In this document: positions 8,701 through 18,890 of the stretch, piece after piece
Position numbering within the stretch: position 1 is the stretch's first letter
How the letters are laid out: each line of letters begins with the position of its first letter
DNA from: Aedes albopictus
Lineage: Eukaryota > Arthropoda > Insecta > Diptera > Culicidae
DNA: 64,000 bases
Direction: 5' to 3'
NCBI RefSeq assembly: GCF_035046485.1
Contig: NC_085137.1
Coordinates: 346,012,505-346,076,504 of the forward strand
Translations under genes and position numbers: made by a program
Notes under the pieces: model-generated
Told to the model about the DNA's origin: nothing
Database searches by the model: none
Seen by the model: the letters and a program-made list of their open reading frames with translations, nothing else

Positions 8701-11645
8701 GAATTGTGTGGGACGCAGCAGCTACAACCCATGGAGTGTCTTTAAATTCTGCACTTCTGAAAGGGCCTGATCAAACTTGCTCACTTTTAGCTATCCTGCT
8801 CCAGTTCAGAATGCATAGGATTGGGCTAACTGGAGATATACGCGAGATGTATCATCAGGTACAAATTCGCAGAGAAGATAGACCATGCCAGCGATTCTTT
8901 TGGACCGACGAATCTGGATCGACAATTGTGTACGAGATGTGCGTAATGACGTTTGGTGCTTCTTGCTCCCCGTGTAGTGCCCAATACGTAAAAAACATTA
9001 ACGCTGAGCGGTACGCTAGTGAATATCCACAAGCAGCAGAAGTTATCATAAAGAAGCATTATGTGGATGATATGCTAGTAAGCGTAGAATCCGAAGAGAC
9101 AGCGATCCAGCTTGCACAGGAAGTAAAACACGTGCACGCTCAAGGTGGCTTTGAAATCCGCAACTGGATTTCCAATTCCCGAGCGGTAATTGAAGGCTTA
9201 GGACAACCTGAAACAACAACAAAAAATCTAGATCTGTGCTCCGCAATTTCGACAGAGAAAGTATTGGGCTTGTGGTGGTGTACAGAATCGGATACGTTTA
9301 CGTACAAGGTCGGATGGACAAGATATGACGATGATCTTCTGAAAGGACAACGCCCCCCGACAAAACGAGAAGTGTTGCGGGTATTAATGACAATCTTTGA
9401 CCCCCTTGGGCTCATCGCTCATTTCCTCGTATATCTCAAGATTCTGCTGCAAGAGATTTGGCGCTCAGGTGTACAATGGGATGACAAGATTAGCAACGAT
9501 TTGTACGTTAAATGGAAAGTATGGCTTCGAGTGCTACCAGACGTCGAGCATGTTCAAATCCCTCGGTGTTACCATATTAGTTCCGCTACTGTCTATGATG
9601 TGGAACTTCATACGTTCGTCGACGCAAGTGAAAATGCATTTGCCGCAGTATCCTACGTTCGTTTTTCGTCTGGCGATCAAATAGAGTGCTCCCTAGTCGC
9701 AGCTAAAACACGTGTTGCCCCACTGAAGTTCCAGTCTATTCCCAGACTAGAACTACAAGCTGCCATTTTGGGTGTCCGTCTGGCTCAAACCGTCGTTGAC
9801 TCCTTGTCGACACGGTTTAAAAGACGAATCTACTGGACTGACTCAAGAGACGTCCTATGTTGGATCAATTCTGATCACCGCCGTTTCACCCAATTTGTAG
9901 CACATCGTGTTAGTGAAATTCTCGACGCTACAGAAGCAAGCAGTTGGCGATGGGTCCCGACGAAAATGAATGTTGCAGACGATGCTACAAAATGGGAGTC
10001 GCAAGCAGACCTGTCAAACGAGAGTAGATGGTTTAACGGACCATCGTTTCTGTGGGAAGATGAAGTTGAATGGCCAACACAACCGACAAGCAGCACGTCC
10101 ACTAAGGAAGAACTTCGCTCCAGTATGGTATGTCACCTATCAGCATCAACACCGTTACTAACGTGCGAGAACTTTTCATCGTGGAACAGGCTAGTGCGCG
10201 TGGTCGGCTTCGTCTACCGTTTCGCCAACAACTGTCGTAGCTGCAATCCAAGTTTTCCAAAACGGAAAGGACCTCTCTGTTTGGAAGAAATACGTAAGGC
10301 TGAGCAGTTCTGGTTCCGGCAAATACAGCGTGAAGCGTTCACCGAAGAAGTAGATGCCCTATCTAATCAAAAAGAAGTATCAAGGAGTAGCTCAATTTTC
10401 AAGCTGAGCCCGTGGCTAGATAGTCACGGAGTGCTTCGAATGCGAGGAAGGACATCTCATTGTGCATTTATCACAGAAGAAGCAAAAAATCCGATCCTTC
10501 TGCCTCGTGATCACCACGTAACTATGTTGATTATCTCCTACGTTCATAACAAATTTCATCACCATAATCACGAAACAGTTGTGAACGAGCTACGTCAGAG
10601 GTATTGGATACCACGTATCCGTGTTTGCTACGCCAAAGTTCGGCGAAATTGTCAACGCTGCAAAAACGAACATGCTGCTCCGTCTGCCCCAATAATGGCA
10701 GATCTCCCTCCAGCTAGGCTGGCTGCATATGCAAGGCCTTTTACACACGTAGGAATAGACTACTTCGGGCCTATGGAGGTAGCAATCGGAAGAAGAGTCG
10801 AAAAACGTTGGACGATGCTGGCAACATGTATGACCACACGCGCTGTACACATTGAGATTGTGCATTCCCTTAGTACAAATTCATGTGTCATGGCTATCCG
10901 TAACATGATTGCTCGGCGTGGAATACCTCGCCGGATATATTGTGACCGAGGAACTAATTTCATTGGCACTTGTAGAGAACTGGGACGAGTAGCAGAGTTG
11001 CAAAATCTCGAAGCCATCATGAGCGAGTTTGGCAGTGCCGAAATAGAATGGTCCTTCAACCCGCCATCATCACCTCACATGGGTGGGAGCTGGGAGCGGT
11101 TGATTCGCAGTGTGAAGGATAATTTGAAATCATTGAATCTGCCTCGTCGCCCATCTGACGAGGTACTTCGAAACGCATTAACGGAAATCGAAAACACGTT
11201 AAATTCAAGACCTCTCACGCACGTGCCCATCGAGGATCACGCTGCCCCCGCTCTCACTCCCAACCATATACTCCTAGGAAGTTCCAACGGCATCAAACCA
11301 CTTTCTACCATCGACGATAGTAATGCAGCTGTGCGCCAGTGCTGGCGGACATCGCAAGTAATAGCTAATCAATTCTGGAAACGTTGGCTGTCGGATTATT
11401 TACCGGAAATAACACAAAGAGCTAAATGGCATACGAGTTGCGGACCGCCAATAAGGATTGGCGATGTAGTTATTATAGTCGACCCGAAGCTGCCACGAAA
11501 CTGCTGGCCAAAAGGGAAAGTGATTGATACGCGTAACAGCAAAGATGGAGTAATCAGATCTGCCACCGTCCGGACGACCCATGGTGTATACGAACGACCT
11601 GTGGTTAAACTAGCGGTGTTGGATGTTCTGCGCGACGAAGAGTAA
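5733..11645 (+). CDS. BEL/Pao Gag-Pol polyprotein with N-terminal PHD finger
   Basis: An intact 1970-residue polyprotein that carries out the element's reverse transcription and integration. Order of domains: a basic N-terminus; a complete PHD finger (C58, C61, C72, C75, H80, C83, C97, C100, with W78 before H80); a charged, probably coiled-coil stretch (about 168-200); a DUF1759-type Pao gag region (about 343-500); Cys/His-rich knuckles (about 565-635); and a DUF1758-type aspartic protease around the LDDGSE motif (D693-S696). Then come reverse transcriptase with YVDD at 1110-1113, an RNase H-like region with FVDAS (D1297), an integrase His/Cys zinc-binding region, the integrase core (D1676, D1738, E1788) and a C-terminal DUF5641-like tail. 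There are no internal stops. The ATG at 5733 is taken because it opens the frame just after the short leader. The PHD finger is the odd part; it is normally a histone-tail reader. The family call rests on the domain order and motifs. Confidence 0.95.
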   Translation: MSNRGESDTGAKKKKAPKSKGSRVSSEQNENNNPAVVVTSEPDPNQSAANKTVPGRSCKSCKGPDSGGMVQCDDCDKWHHFTCVGVSEEVENQNWSCPKCVSAKWIHRERSTSPNHLQIKDARDRPSKSDKPADSVNEPNLIIDAASGKPSLKGSSIGSTTSSRRSSRTLLKLQMEKLEAERRIEREFLDKKFALLEEMASEGSSYSSSVSSSMNRVRDWVKSNEAKEDCPGGLVSFEPQRNSTHYQQSLPPPNPNCLSAHLDQLTIGRTFSVRGNSLRRDVELSAKSTMPNDYRQSSAAVPPGLTGNCNFPREAAGIHCSGNRSHQMDDDLCPLSSKQIAARQAISKDLPAFSGKSEEWPIFYSTFTNTSVMCGFTDAENAIRLQKCLTGRAYDAVKSLLMYPSNVRRVIATLQMRFGQPEAVIHSLIGKINELPMLREDKLETIMDFAVEVQNFCSILDVCGLEEHMYNVSLLHQLVSRLPPSIKLDWARYRQTCPKVNLATFGNWMYSLAEAASTVTIPGIQEPKAVRNDSRSSKKGPGFLNAHLESGTSDSYSQTDNCGKNSDKCPVCNANCTSVDKCRQFLEMPRESRWIVVRNCSLCRRCLRKHYGDCQTKVCGKDGCSFKHHELLHKEQKLKGEKVFDHSESNPEQTSARHGCNTHGSNSSAVLFRYLPVVIYGDRGSICTFAFLDDGSELTLLDQDLADELGLEGVEHPLSLRWTGGTERFEKHSRVINVSIAGQHDGARKFNLDAVRTVKELQLPYQTLDMDEMRRQYPHLRSVPIESYERVRPRILIGMKHIHVSLVLKGLEGKLDEPIATKTRLGWTVCGVSCENTASSLVHFSYHVKSNETSDEDLHQTMKEYFALDSLGVMKPSQALLSSDDQRACKLLESSTVYNGNRYETGLLWRNDNIRLPDSRPMAIRRHHHLQKRMQSEPTLAKALNEKIHDYLQKGYIRRLQPHEENLHVKRSWYLPIFPVVNPNKPGKIRIVWDAAATTHGVSLNSALLKGPDQTCSLLAILLQFRMHRIGLTGDIREMYHQVQIRREDRPCQRFFWTDESGSTIVYEMCVMTFGASCSPCSAQYVKNINAERYASEYPQAAEVIIKKHYVDDMLVSVESEETAIQLAQEVKHVHAQGGFEIRNWISNSRAVIEGLGQPETTTKNLDLCSAISTEKVLGLWWCTESDTFTYKVGWTRYDDDLLKGQRPPTKREVLRVLMTIFDPLGLIAHFLVYLKILLQEIWRSGVQWDDKISNDLYVKWKVWLRVLPDVEHVQIPRCYHISSATVYDVELHTFVDASENAFAAVSYVRFSSGDQIECSLVAAKTRVAPLKFQSIPRLELQAAILGVRLAQTVVDSLSTRFKRRIYWTDSRDVLCWINSDHRRFTQFVAHRVSEILDATEASSWRWVPTKMNVADDATKWESQADLSNESRWFNGPSFLWEDEVEWPTQPTSSTSTKEELRSSMVCHLSASTPLLTCENFSSWNRLVRVVGFVYRFANNCRSCNPSFPKRKGPLCLEEIRKAEQFWFRQIQREAFTEEVDALSNQKEVSRSSSIFKLSPWLDSHGVLRMRGRTSHCAFITEEAKNPILLPRDHHVTMLIISYVHNKFHHHNHETVVNELRQRYWIPRIRVCYAKVRRNCQRCKNEHAAPSAPIMADLPPARLAAYARPFTHVGIDYFGPMEVAIGRRVEKRWTMLATCMTTRAVHIEIVHSLSTNSCVMAIRNMIARRGIPRRIYCDRGTNFIGTCRELGRVAELQNLEAIMSEFGSAEIEWSFNPPSSPHMGGSWERLIRSVKDNLKSLNLPRRPSDEVLRNALTEIENTLNSRPLTHVPIEDHAAPALTPNHILLGSSNGIKPLSTIDDSNAAVRQCWRTSQVIANQFWKRWLSDYLPEITQRAKWHTSCGPPIRIGDVVIIVDPKLPRNCWPKGKVIDTRNSKDGVIRSATVRTTHGVYERPVVKLAVLDVLRDEE

Positions 11646-11677
11646 GTTGGCCTAGTGGCCAACGTACCCGGGGGGAG
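11646..11677 (+). other. Post-stop hairpin and polypurine tract of BEL element
   Basis: Right after the stop codon, GTTGGCC-TAGT-GGCCAAC (11646-11663) forms a perfect 7-bp stem. The G-rich tract CGGGGGGAG then abuts the TGTTGG start of the 3' LTR and serves as the likely plus-strand primer. Confidence 0.7.
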
Positions 11678-12433
11678 TGTTGGCAGACCCCTGCTGCCAG
11701 CGCGCACCTACTTCGTATCAACCGTGGATCTACGCACACCAACAGAAGGATCGATAGTAACTCATAGGCGTCAGGTATCATAGCTGTCAAACCGTAAGTA
11801 AACAGAGAACATAAGGAGTACCGCATGCTTCGCTAAGAATTCTTGCCGTTATTTAAACAAACATTTACAGTTAATTTGTAGTTTTATTGATTATAATATT
11901 GCCTGATATATATTGAACTACTTACAAAATTAGGTAATATAAGTGAACTAAATAATTTGACAATATTCCATAATAATTATTACTTTGCTCGTGCGATAGG
12001 TGATCTGATGTAAATATCCGCTATAACCTGAAAAACTTAATATCTACAGATTGTTCTAAAACGGTAAGAAAAATAATTGAATTCCTCCTAAATTAGGAAA
12101 AATTAAAAAAAAAAAAACAATTTACCTAATCTAGTTAAGCTAACGACCACAACGAGGCTACACTAGGCGAACATTCAAGGGACTAAAACGTAAGTTCAAA
12201 GTTATTATAAGCTGTATGTACCTATATTACGATGAATTACTCAGATGTAAAATTGAACTATCAAGTGAATTTGCTGTGTATCATGAAGCATTAACTTCTA
12301 TTACATAAAATTACTGTTTCCCATTAGGAAAATTATAACTATCCGCTCCAACAACACTCAGCTATTGTGTTTTATTACGGTGGTTATATTTACGGATCCT
12401 GCTCCCTCGAACTCGTTGGTGGAAGATCCAACA
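11678..12433 (+). repeat. BEL/Pao 3' LTR
   Basis: Matches 4940-5694 with one extra A near 12105-12117. It is followed by the second ATTAC (12434-12438). Confidence 0.95.
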
Positions 12434-12438
12434 ATTAC

Positions 12439-14480
12439 GTTGCCTGACAAACTATTGAATATTGCTTCTCATATTTTTCAAATAATCAATGTGCTTCTTT
12501 TGCTTCCAATATGCGTTTCTAGTGAAAGACCGTGAAGTTCTTTCAAGATTGTGTCACTATTTCCTGACACCTAAGCATTCTCCCTGAATTGGCAAAATGG
12601 AAAAATATTTTTTTTTTCAATGTGACATAACCTGTCCAAATGTGGTAAAGGTTTTATTTTTCTGAATGCAATAAGAGAATTTGAAGTACCTAAAATATTC
12701 CTCAAGATGTCTTTCAAATTGTTAAACGAATTACAACATTTCAAATTGGACTATTTCGATCCAATCAAGATAGTTTCCCAAAGTTTTTCTTTTGTATGGA
12801 CGTTTCGTTACCTGACAGAAAGTGTTTATACCCATTCATGCAGTTATTTGAATGCAGTTCTGCTAATTAAAATCGCTATTTAAACATCAACATTCTCTAG
12901 ATTTGTATCCGTATTTGCTTATGCTAATCAACCTTTGGATTTTTTTCAATTTAGTTTTCATTGAATCGTTTTATATCTGCTAAATGCTGTGCTGTGTTTT
13001 CTTCTGATTCTGCCAACGTTGTGGAAATTCTTTATTATTATATTGTTGATATTGAGTATTGAATAGGAGGAACATTTGTCTGATCAAACCTGGATAACAA
13101 TATGATAATATTGCAATGATCTGTTAAAAAAAATAAAATTTTGATTGGAAGCAAATTGTTTAAAATGTTAGTTTCCTTGAATATTTTTGTTCAAGGTTTC
13201 TTGCATTCCCCATGATAAATATTTAAATTATTTTGTTTTATTTTTCAAGGCTTTCTAAACTTTGCATAAATTTCCATGATATTCCTGCATTACTTTTCAA
13301 TAATTAACAATATCATCTAAATGAATGATGGTTCCTTGATTTTATTGTTTCCAGGAATTCGACATTTTATTTTCATGTAGCGTTTAAGGGATTCCTGGTA
13401 ACCTTGTTTCATTTTTTTTTGCTGGAAATTTAGCTAAAAATTCTCATATCAGTTTTTTTAAATCATGCACTCGGAAAGTACAAACGTTTGAATTTCCCTT
13501 TTTATTTAAATGTGGTTGTTTGTTATGCATTCTGACAGGAAATTGATTGGCACAAAACTCATCGAAATACAAAAATGTCTGCAATTTATCTTGAAATCTA
13601 TCTAATTTAAGAATGCAGTGGAAAGCCAATTGCATTGAGAAATGTTATTAAACTGCTGCAGAAATTGTAGAGAAAAACAATAATTGCTTGCTGTATAAAT
13701 TGCAAAAAAGTTGCAAAATCTGAATTTGAAATACTTTATGTTTTTAATTTATGAATTGGCAGATTGCAGATTTTTTTCTGATATGCAGTAAATAAAAATA
13801 AAAATAAAAATAAATAAATTACTAAAAAAATCATTCATGAGAATTGGAACTAATTATGACTCACCAAAATGAAGATATTTCTTTTAATATTTTCCTCAGC
13901 CCTCCTTCTAAACTCAAGAAAGAAAAAAAAAAACATTCAGAGTTAATTGTGACACTTATTTCTTGTCGCATTCCAAGCACTTGCAGTAATAATTTTCTCT
14001 TACTAATAAAACAAATGTCTCTTCGATTCTTTAGATTTTTTATCTACAGTCCATTTTGCACAAAAATAGTCAATAACAACGTGTTAACGAAATATATATA
14101 TTTTTTTTTCAATTTTCCAAAAGTTTGCTGTTATCCACTTTTACAGTTCGTCTAATTTCCACTTTGAATCATTTTGATTATTCGCTCGCACTACTTTTTT
14201 ATTTGCACGCACTATCAAGTTTCCAAATTTGCACAGTTTTGCACACCAATAAAAGTTAAAACCAACTTGAAAAGTTTGGAAAAATGTTTCTTCGGTTTTT
14301 TGAAAAAGTTTGTTCCAAAAAAGTTTATTCACTTTACGAGTTCTTCTGATACTTCATCCTAACGTGTTTTAATTATTTGCACTGCTGTTTGATTTGCACG
14401 TTAACAGTTCTTTGATTTGCACAGTTTCGCACCAGTCAGAAATGACGCACCAAATTACATCTAAATCTGAAATTCTTTTT
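12439..14480. other. Interior of the LARD-like element, 5' part, no gene
   Basis: Continues the sequence broken at 4939. Very AT-rich, with an (AAAAT)n tract near 13793-13818. No coding frame above about 100 codons resembles a known protein. The last ~150 bp (14350-14480) repeats 'tttgatttgcac' motifs and would be the 5' leader of the minus-strand element. Confidence 0.6.
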
Positions 14481-14491
14481 CGCTGTCACCA
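14481..14491 (-). other. Possible primer-binding site TGGTGACAGCG
   Basis: On the minus strand, TGGTGACAGCG lies 2 nt past the LTR end GTTACA, where a tRNA primer-binding site should be. The TGG start fits a tRNA CCA end. I cannot name the tRNA with confidence. The first nine bases of this patch (GA plus TGGTGAC) also lie beyond the left LTR at positions 1-9. Confidence 0.4.
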
Positions 14492-14493
14492 TC

Positions 14494-16005
14494 TGTAACG
14501 GGACCACGACCCCACTCATTTTCAAAATTGCAACCGAACGCGTTTACTTAAAGATATGTCATCATTTATAAAAACTCTCCAACACTTCTTAAAACTACAC
14601 TATTTTATTATCCGAGTATAAATATTTTAATTTCCACAGTGCACTGAATTAGAAATGAACATCTACAAATGAAACACACTAACTGACTATCTAAACCACT
14701 AAACTGAATCACTAACTGCCTGAACTGAACTACTTTTTATCAAGTTTAAATAGGAAAAACCTAAGCAAACTGGTCTCAACTGATTTTTCCAAGTTAAGAT
14801 GGAGTACAAGAGTAGTCGATTAGCCAGAAATGGCGTCGAGCTCAAGACCCAAACTTAACAATGGAAAAATTCTAAACACAAACTGACTGACCTCGATCCT
14901 TGGAACTGCTACCCCTTATATAAGGGTCCTCTCCCTAACCATCAACTCTTATTCTCCTGATCATAAATATGATCCGATCAAAATTCTCCAGGACTCTCTC
15001 CGAGACCAGAGGGAAATTTATTTCCAAATGCCCCATGCATAATTGATTATTAATTACGCTCTTTTCTAATCTTTGCATCTCCCACATCCGTGAGAGCAAT
15101 TCTAAACTCTTCCCTACACGGATGATCAATTTTCCCTATGCCTCCCATTTCGCCATCTCACATCCGCGAGATTAATTGAGCCTCCAGAACGAATGGCCAA
15201 TTTATTCTCTCCTCTGAGATTCGGACCTCCCAAAAACTCTCCCCAAAACAAAACAGAAAGGCTAAATCTCCGATGCATCATAGCATCCCCATCCACATTC
15301 TCACATCTGTGAGATCATATCAAAATTCTGAGGGGAGCGAAAGTACTCGCGAATTCAATCTCAAAATTTCTTGCCTTAGTGGCTGAGTCATCAAGGGCCA
15401 CACCAATCATCATCATCCCCGAACTTGATTTTTCATGAACGCACCGGGCGATCATAAATTTATAGTGTTTACTTTTCTTCGTCGCCCGTCTTAGTTTTAC
15501 GATTACTCATGCGTTAGAATTTTCACGCCTTCTAAGCATGGATGTGTGGACGGTCGTCCGATCGATTCAAAACATAATTTTACGATCCAATTATGATCGT
15601 CGTCTGTGATTACCTTTCTTTTTCGGGGAAGGTTATGCATTTCCAAGTTTTTTCTTGTTGCAAAAACAATCAGATCATTCTTCTCAACCCATTTTACGAT
15701 CGGATTTCTAGGCAATTGTTTATTTCATCAAGACGACCCTGTATGTACTTGAATTTCGTCACCCAGAATACAGGCACAGAAGGCTTCAACATATGTTGAA
15801 AACCATGCCCGATGTTTATGCCATAAAATATAAGCTGAGATTCCAAAATGTTGGTTTCCCTTTCTCTTACTTTGGCATGAGCGAAAAATGCAAAAATGTT
15901 GCAAATGATTGGGGAAAAGGGTGGTGTACGCCCCATTCCCGAGAAATGGCAAAAAATATCGTTTTGGCAATAAATAGCTGAATCTCAATTCAGCGGTTTG
16001 TTGCA
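14494..16005 (-). repeat. Right LTR (5' LTR of the minus-strand element)
   Basis: 1512-bp copy of 10-1783. It lacks the ~130-bp and ~140-bp U3 segments present on the left; the first junction sits on a short shared 'cgatc', which suggests a microhomology deletion. It abuts a SINE tRNA-related head at 16006, so the element may have landed in or next to that SINE. Confidence 0.8.
14886..14924 (-). promoter_or_regulatory. Core promoter of right LTR (TATA + initiator)
   Basis: Same TATATAAG box (14915-14922 region) and TCAGT initiator about 33 nt downstream on the minus strand as in the left LTR. As the 5' LTR this copy would drive the element's genomic transcript leftward. The AATAAA of this copy is at 14604-14609. 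Confidence 0.7.
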
Positions 16006-16075
16006 ACGGGAATCGAACCCGCCGTCTCCGGATTGGCGATCCATAGCCTTAACCACTAGGCTAACTGGAGAACCC
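16006..16075 (-). mobile_element. SINE fragment: tRNA-related head
   Basis: On the minus strand, TAGCCTAGTGGTTAAGGC (A box and D-arm) and GGTTCGATTCCC (B box) surround an anticodon-like arm with a GCC loop. The acceptor stem does not pair, so this is not a functional tRNA. It overlaps the B-box end of the SINE at 27469-27659, and the two fragments together cover most of one tRNA-derived family. Confidence 0.7.
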
Positions 16076-16089
16076 ATTTCCAGAGAGTA

Positions 16090-16865
16090 TTGCTGCAATT
16101 ATACCAGGAGAACTGCCTAGATGAGTCCCTCAAAGTATGCCTGGAAATACCCTAGTAGGAATTTTTTGAGGTGTCCTAATAGGAATGATGAATCCCAGCT
16201 GGAATACATGGAAAAAGACCAACCAGACCACCCCTAGATGAAGTCCTATATAAATCCTTGCAGAAATCTCTGGAAGAATCACCGAAGGGATTTCCGGAAA
16301 AAATACTAGGAAGGTTGCCAGGAAGAATTCCAGCATGAATACTAGAAGAAAACTCTAGAGCAATCCCTAGTAGATTTCCTGAAGACACCAAAGTAAGAAT
16401 TACTGTAAGGATTCTAGGAGAAATTGCTGGAAAATCGCAGCAATGGTTCGAATTCCCAAAGGAAGGCCAATAAGTAGGAGCTCCTGAAGGAATCCCATGA
16501 TGAATTTCTCGAGAAATCCCTGGATAAAACCTCTGAAGGAATTCCTGGAAAAATCACCGAAGGAACTTATGGAAAAATCACAGGAAGATTGTCTTGAATA
16601 ATTTCACTAAGAATTCATGAAGGAATCCCAATTTCTAGAGAAATACTAGAAGAAATTACTGGTGGAATTTCTGCAATTACTAGTGAAACCCCATCAGGAC
16701 TTCCTGGAAGAATTTTAAGAGAGGTTTTTTGAAGAAATATCTCGATGAACCCATAAAGGGACAACTTGAGAAATCCCTGAAAGAATCGATAGAGGTATTT
16801 CTAGAGGAATTCTTGGAGGAGTCCCAGAATGAACCTCTGGAGCAAATATTTAGGATAACTCAAAA
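16090..16865. repeat. Degenerate short-unit tandem array
   Basis: Irregular repetition of 'ggaattcctggaagaa'-like 12-15-mers with heavy divergence. It produces spurious E/L/S-rich frames. Similar decayed arrays recur on both strands across the window. Confidence 0.65.
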
Positions 16866-16869
16866 ATGG

Positions 16870-17440
16870 TTCAGAATTATGTATCTTGAAAAATCACAAA
16901 ATTTGAGGTGTCACTTGACGGTATTTGTCTACTTTCGAAAAAAGGATCCGAGAACCACTGGAACGGGTTTCCCAGGAAATCCGTATATGGGGTCCTAAAT
17001 GGCCAAACGTACTTCAAACAAAATAAAACTAGCATAGAATGGCGTATTTCGAAAGCCGCGTTGTTTGATATGCCGCATGACAATATTGAACTATTTTCAA
17101 AACTTGGCCCGGAACTGGATTTCGGGAAATCGGTAAACTAATTCCAAAATGCCCTAATGTATTCTAAGTGACCAATCATTGTGATAATATGCTATAACTT
17201 TCAAAATCATGAAGTTCGATATGTCGCATGATGGTGTTTGTTCATCTTCGAAAATGGACCCCGGAACCATCGGAACCGATTCCCATGGAATCCGCCAGAA
17301 TTATTTTTGATGGATAACACAAAAACAGCTTAGAATGATGTATCTTGAAAAATCACAAAGTTTGAGGTGTCATATTCAAAAATTAACCCCGGAACCCGTT
17401 CCCTGGAACATCCGTAAAACTGATTCCAAGGCACTTAGTG
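16870..17440. repeat. ~150-165-bp tandem repeat, four diverged copies
   Basis: Units start near 16877, 17041, 17189 and 17338 with variants of 'gtatcttgaaaaatcacaa' followed by 'gaggtgtca' or 'gatatgtcgcatga', and share 'ccggaacc...ttccc.ggaa' further on. Spacing is 164, 148 and 149 bp. Confidence 0.7.
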
Positions 17441-17444
17441 ATCA

Positions 17445-18672
17445 GGATGAACTTACAGACATATTTTTCTATCATTTCAGTTCGATTGGGTCTGAAAACT
17501 AAATTGGTCTTGTATTGAAAACTCACTTTTCCTAAAATGGCCAATTCCAATGACCCACTTTGGTTTAGGAATTACTCCGGAACTAGGTGGTCATTCCAAC
17601 AATCTCCAGCAAATCCCTAAATAAGATGTGCTTCTTGTGTCAACATTTGGTTGAAAAATATTTAAAAAAAAGTTAAGGCGAGAAGAGTGTTTTTCGCACT
17701 CGCGTTAGGGGGGGTGTTGGCATCGGAAGGGTTAAATAATTTTAGAACACTACAAAACATTTCATCCATTCTCTCAGCAGCACCACAAAGAAACATTTAT
17801 GAAAGTTTCCAGGCATCACATCCTAATTGTGAACACCATAACAATGTGAAACAATCATCATACAAAGACGTGATACAATCAAAACTCCGAACAACGTGAC
17901 ACATGAGCTAGTATCAAATGTTCCTTTATGGTCGAACGATTTCCGGCAGAATCCTTTGCCAAATGACTAGTCGGCGTGGCGTTGTTGGAGAGCGATACGA
18001 AAAACTGCAACAACAAAAAATCTAACGCACCAGATAGGGATCGCGCCGGATCCCTACACGCTCTGTTTCACGCTCCGGATGATGGTGGATGGCCTCCAAA
18101 AGACGGACCTTTCCGACATCCCTGCTTGCTAGCAGCCTGCCACATCCATACGTTCTGTACGTCAAGCAAGCAAGCTGACACCAGACGAACGTACGATTAG
18201 GGTTCGGGATGATTGTGGTAACTGCTGTCAGAGACTTTCAGAACGCGAGAACGGAACTCACTGCCTGTCCGGGTGAAATGTGGTGGGGTAAAAAAATGGA
18301 AAAATTGAATTTATTTCAGTCTAGTAGTTAGTTAACCGGGGACCGGCATCAATTTTATTGAAGCGAGAAAATAAAAGCTTCTCTTTGTGTCATTCGGAAA
18401 CAATATTGCAATAAAATCGAACTAGAGAACACCATTACGAAGGCTTCAAATGGGACAATCGCAGCGACAATAACTTGGATTAATGATCATTTAGTCGACT
18501 AGCTCGTTTTTATGGCTTTTAAAAGTTCATCATTTTCCCTTTGTTGGTCGTCCGATTGTACCACAGTTAGAACCCTTTTTCGATGGATTTTTAATAGTAC
18601 CTTCGAAGCTTTCGAGCAGAGCGAGTTTTTGTGCGTTACCTTTTTCAGTGCAATAAACTTCCCCAGCATACC
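17445..18672. other. No gene recognised
   Basis: Mixed-composition sequence. A frame at 17976-18200 (74 codons) resembles nothing I know. No repeat boundaries are evident. Confidence 0.5.
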
Positions 18673-18674
18673 TA

Positions 18675-18888
18675 GGGTATCGCGCCACTTGGGCGGTGGC
18701 TTCTATATTCGTCTGTTTTCCACTATAACTCAGTCAGTTTTGAACCAATTGACTTGAAATGTTGTACACGGGTAGATACTATATCTATCTCCCCACATTC
18801 CAAAACTTGTGTCAATTGGTTCAAATTTGCTGAGTTATAGTGGAAAACAGACGAATATAGAAGCCACCGCCCAAGTGGCGCGATACCC
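18675..18888. mobile_element. Foldback MITE with TA target duplication
   Basis: 214 bp, with inverted arms of about 85 bp starting GGGTATCGCGCCACTTGGGC and ending in its complement, flanked by TA on both sides (18673-18674, 18889-18890). The arms differ at a few positions. No coding frame. A TA duplication suggests mobilisation by a Tc1/mariner-type transposase. A truncated copy lies at 50391-50440. Confidence 0.85.
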
Positions 18889-18890
18889 TA

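Larger units (their letters stand above)
4940..12433 (+). mobile_element. Complete BEL/Pao LTR retrotransposon
   Basis: LTRs of 755 and 756 bp start TGTTGGCAGACC and end GATCCAACA. They are flanked by a 5-bp target duplication ATTAC (4935-4939 and 12434-12438), the usual BEL/Pao size. One intact Gag-Pol frame fills the interior. The LTRs appear identical apart from one extra A in a poly(A) run of the right LTR, so the insertion is very recent and the copy could be active. It interrupts the interior of the LARD-like element. Confidence 0.95.
10..16005 (-). mobile_element. Non-autonomous (LARD-like) LTR retroelement containing a nested BEL element
   Basis: Two long direct repeats bound this interval. 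On the minus strand each has the order of an LTR (TATA box, initiator, AATAAA). The strand next to the left repeat carries a polypurine tract and the right repeat is followed by a possible primer-binding site, so the element reads right to left. After removing the nested BEL element and one copy of its target duplication, the interior is about 5.2 kb. On the minus strand it has no open frame resembling gag, protease, reverse transcriptase or integrase. That fits a large retrotransposon derivative mobilised in trans, or a fully decayed autonomous element. No target-site duplication is visible, because the left flank (1-9) repeats the interior sequence rather than the right flank. Confidence 0.7.

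Noticed and set aside
16006..16075. Functional tRNA-Gly(GCC)-like gene
   Set aside because: A and B boxes are present, but the acceptor stem does not pair and the sequence belongs to a SINE family.
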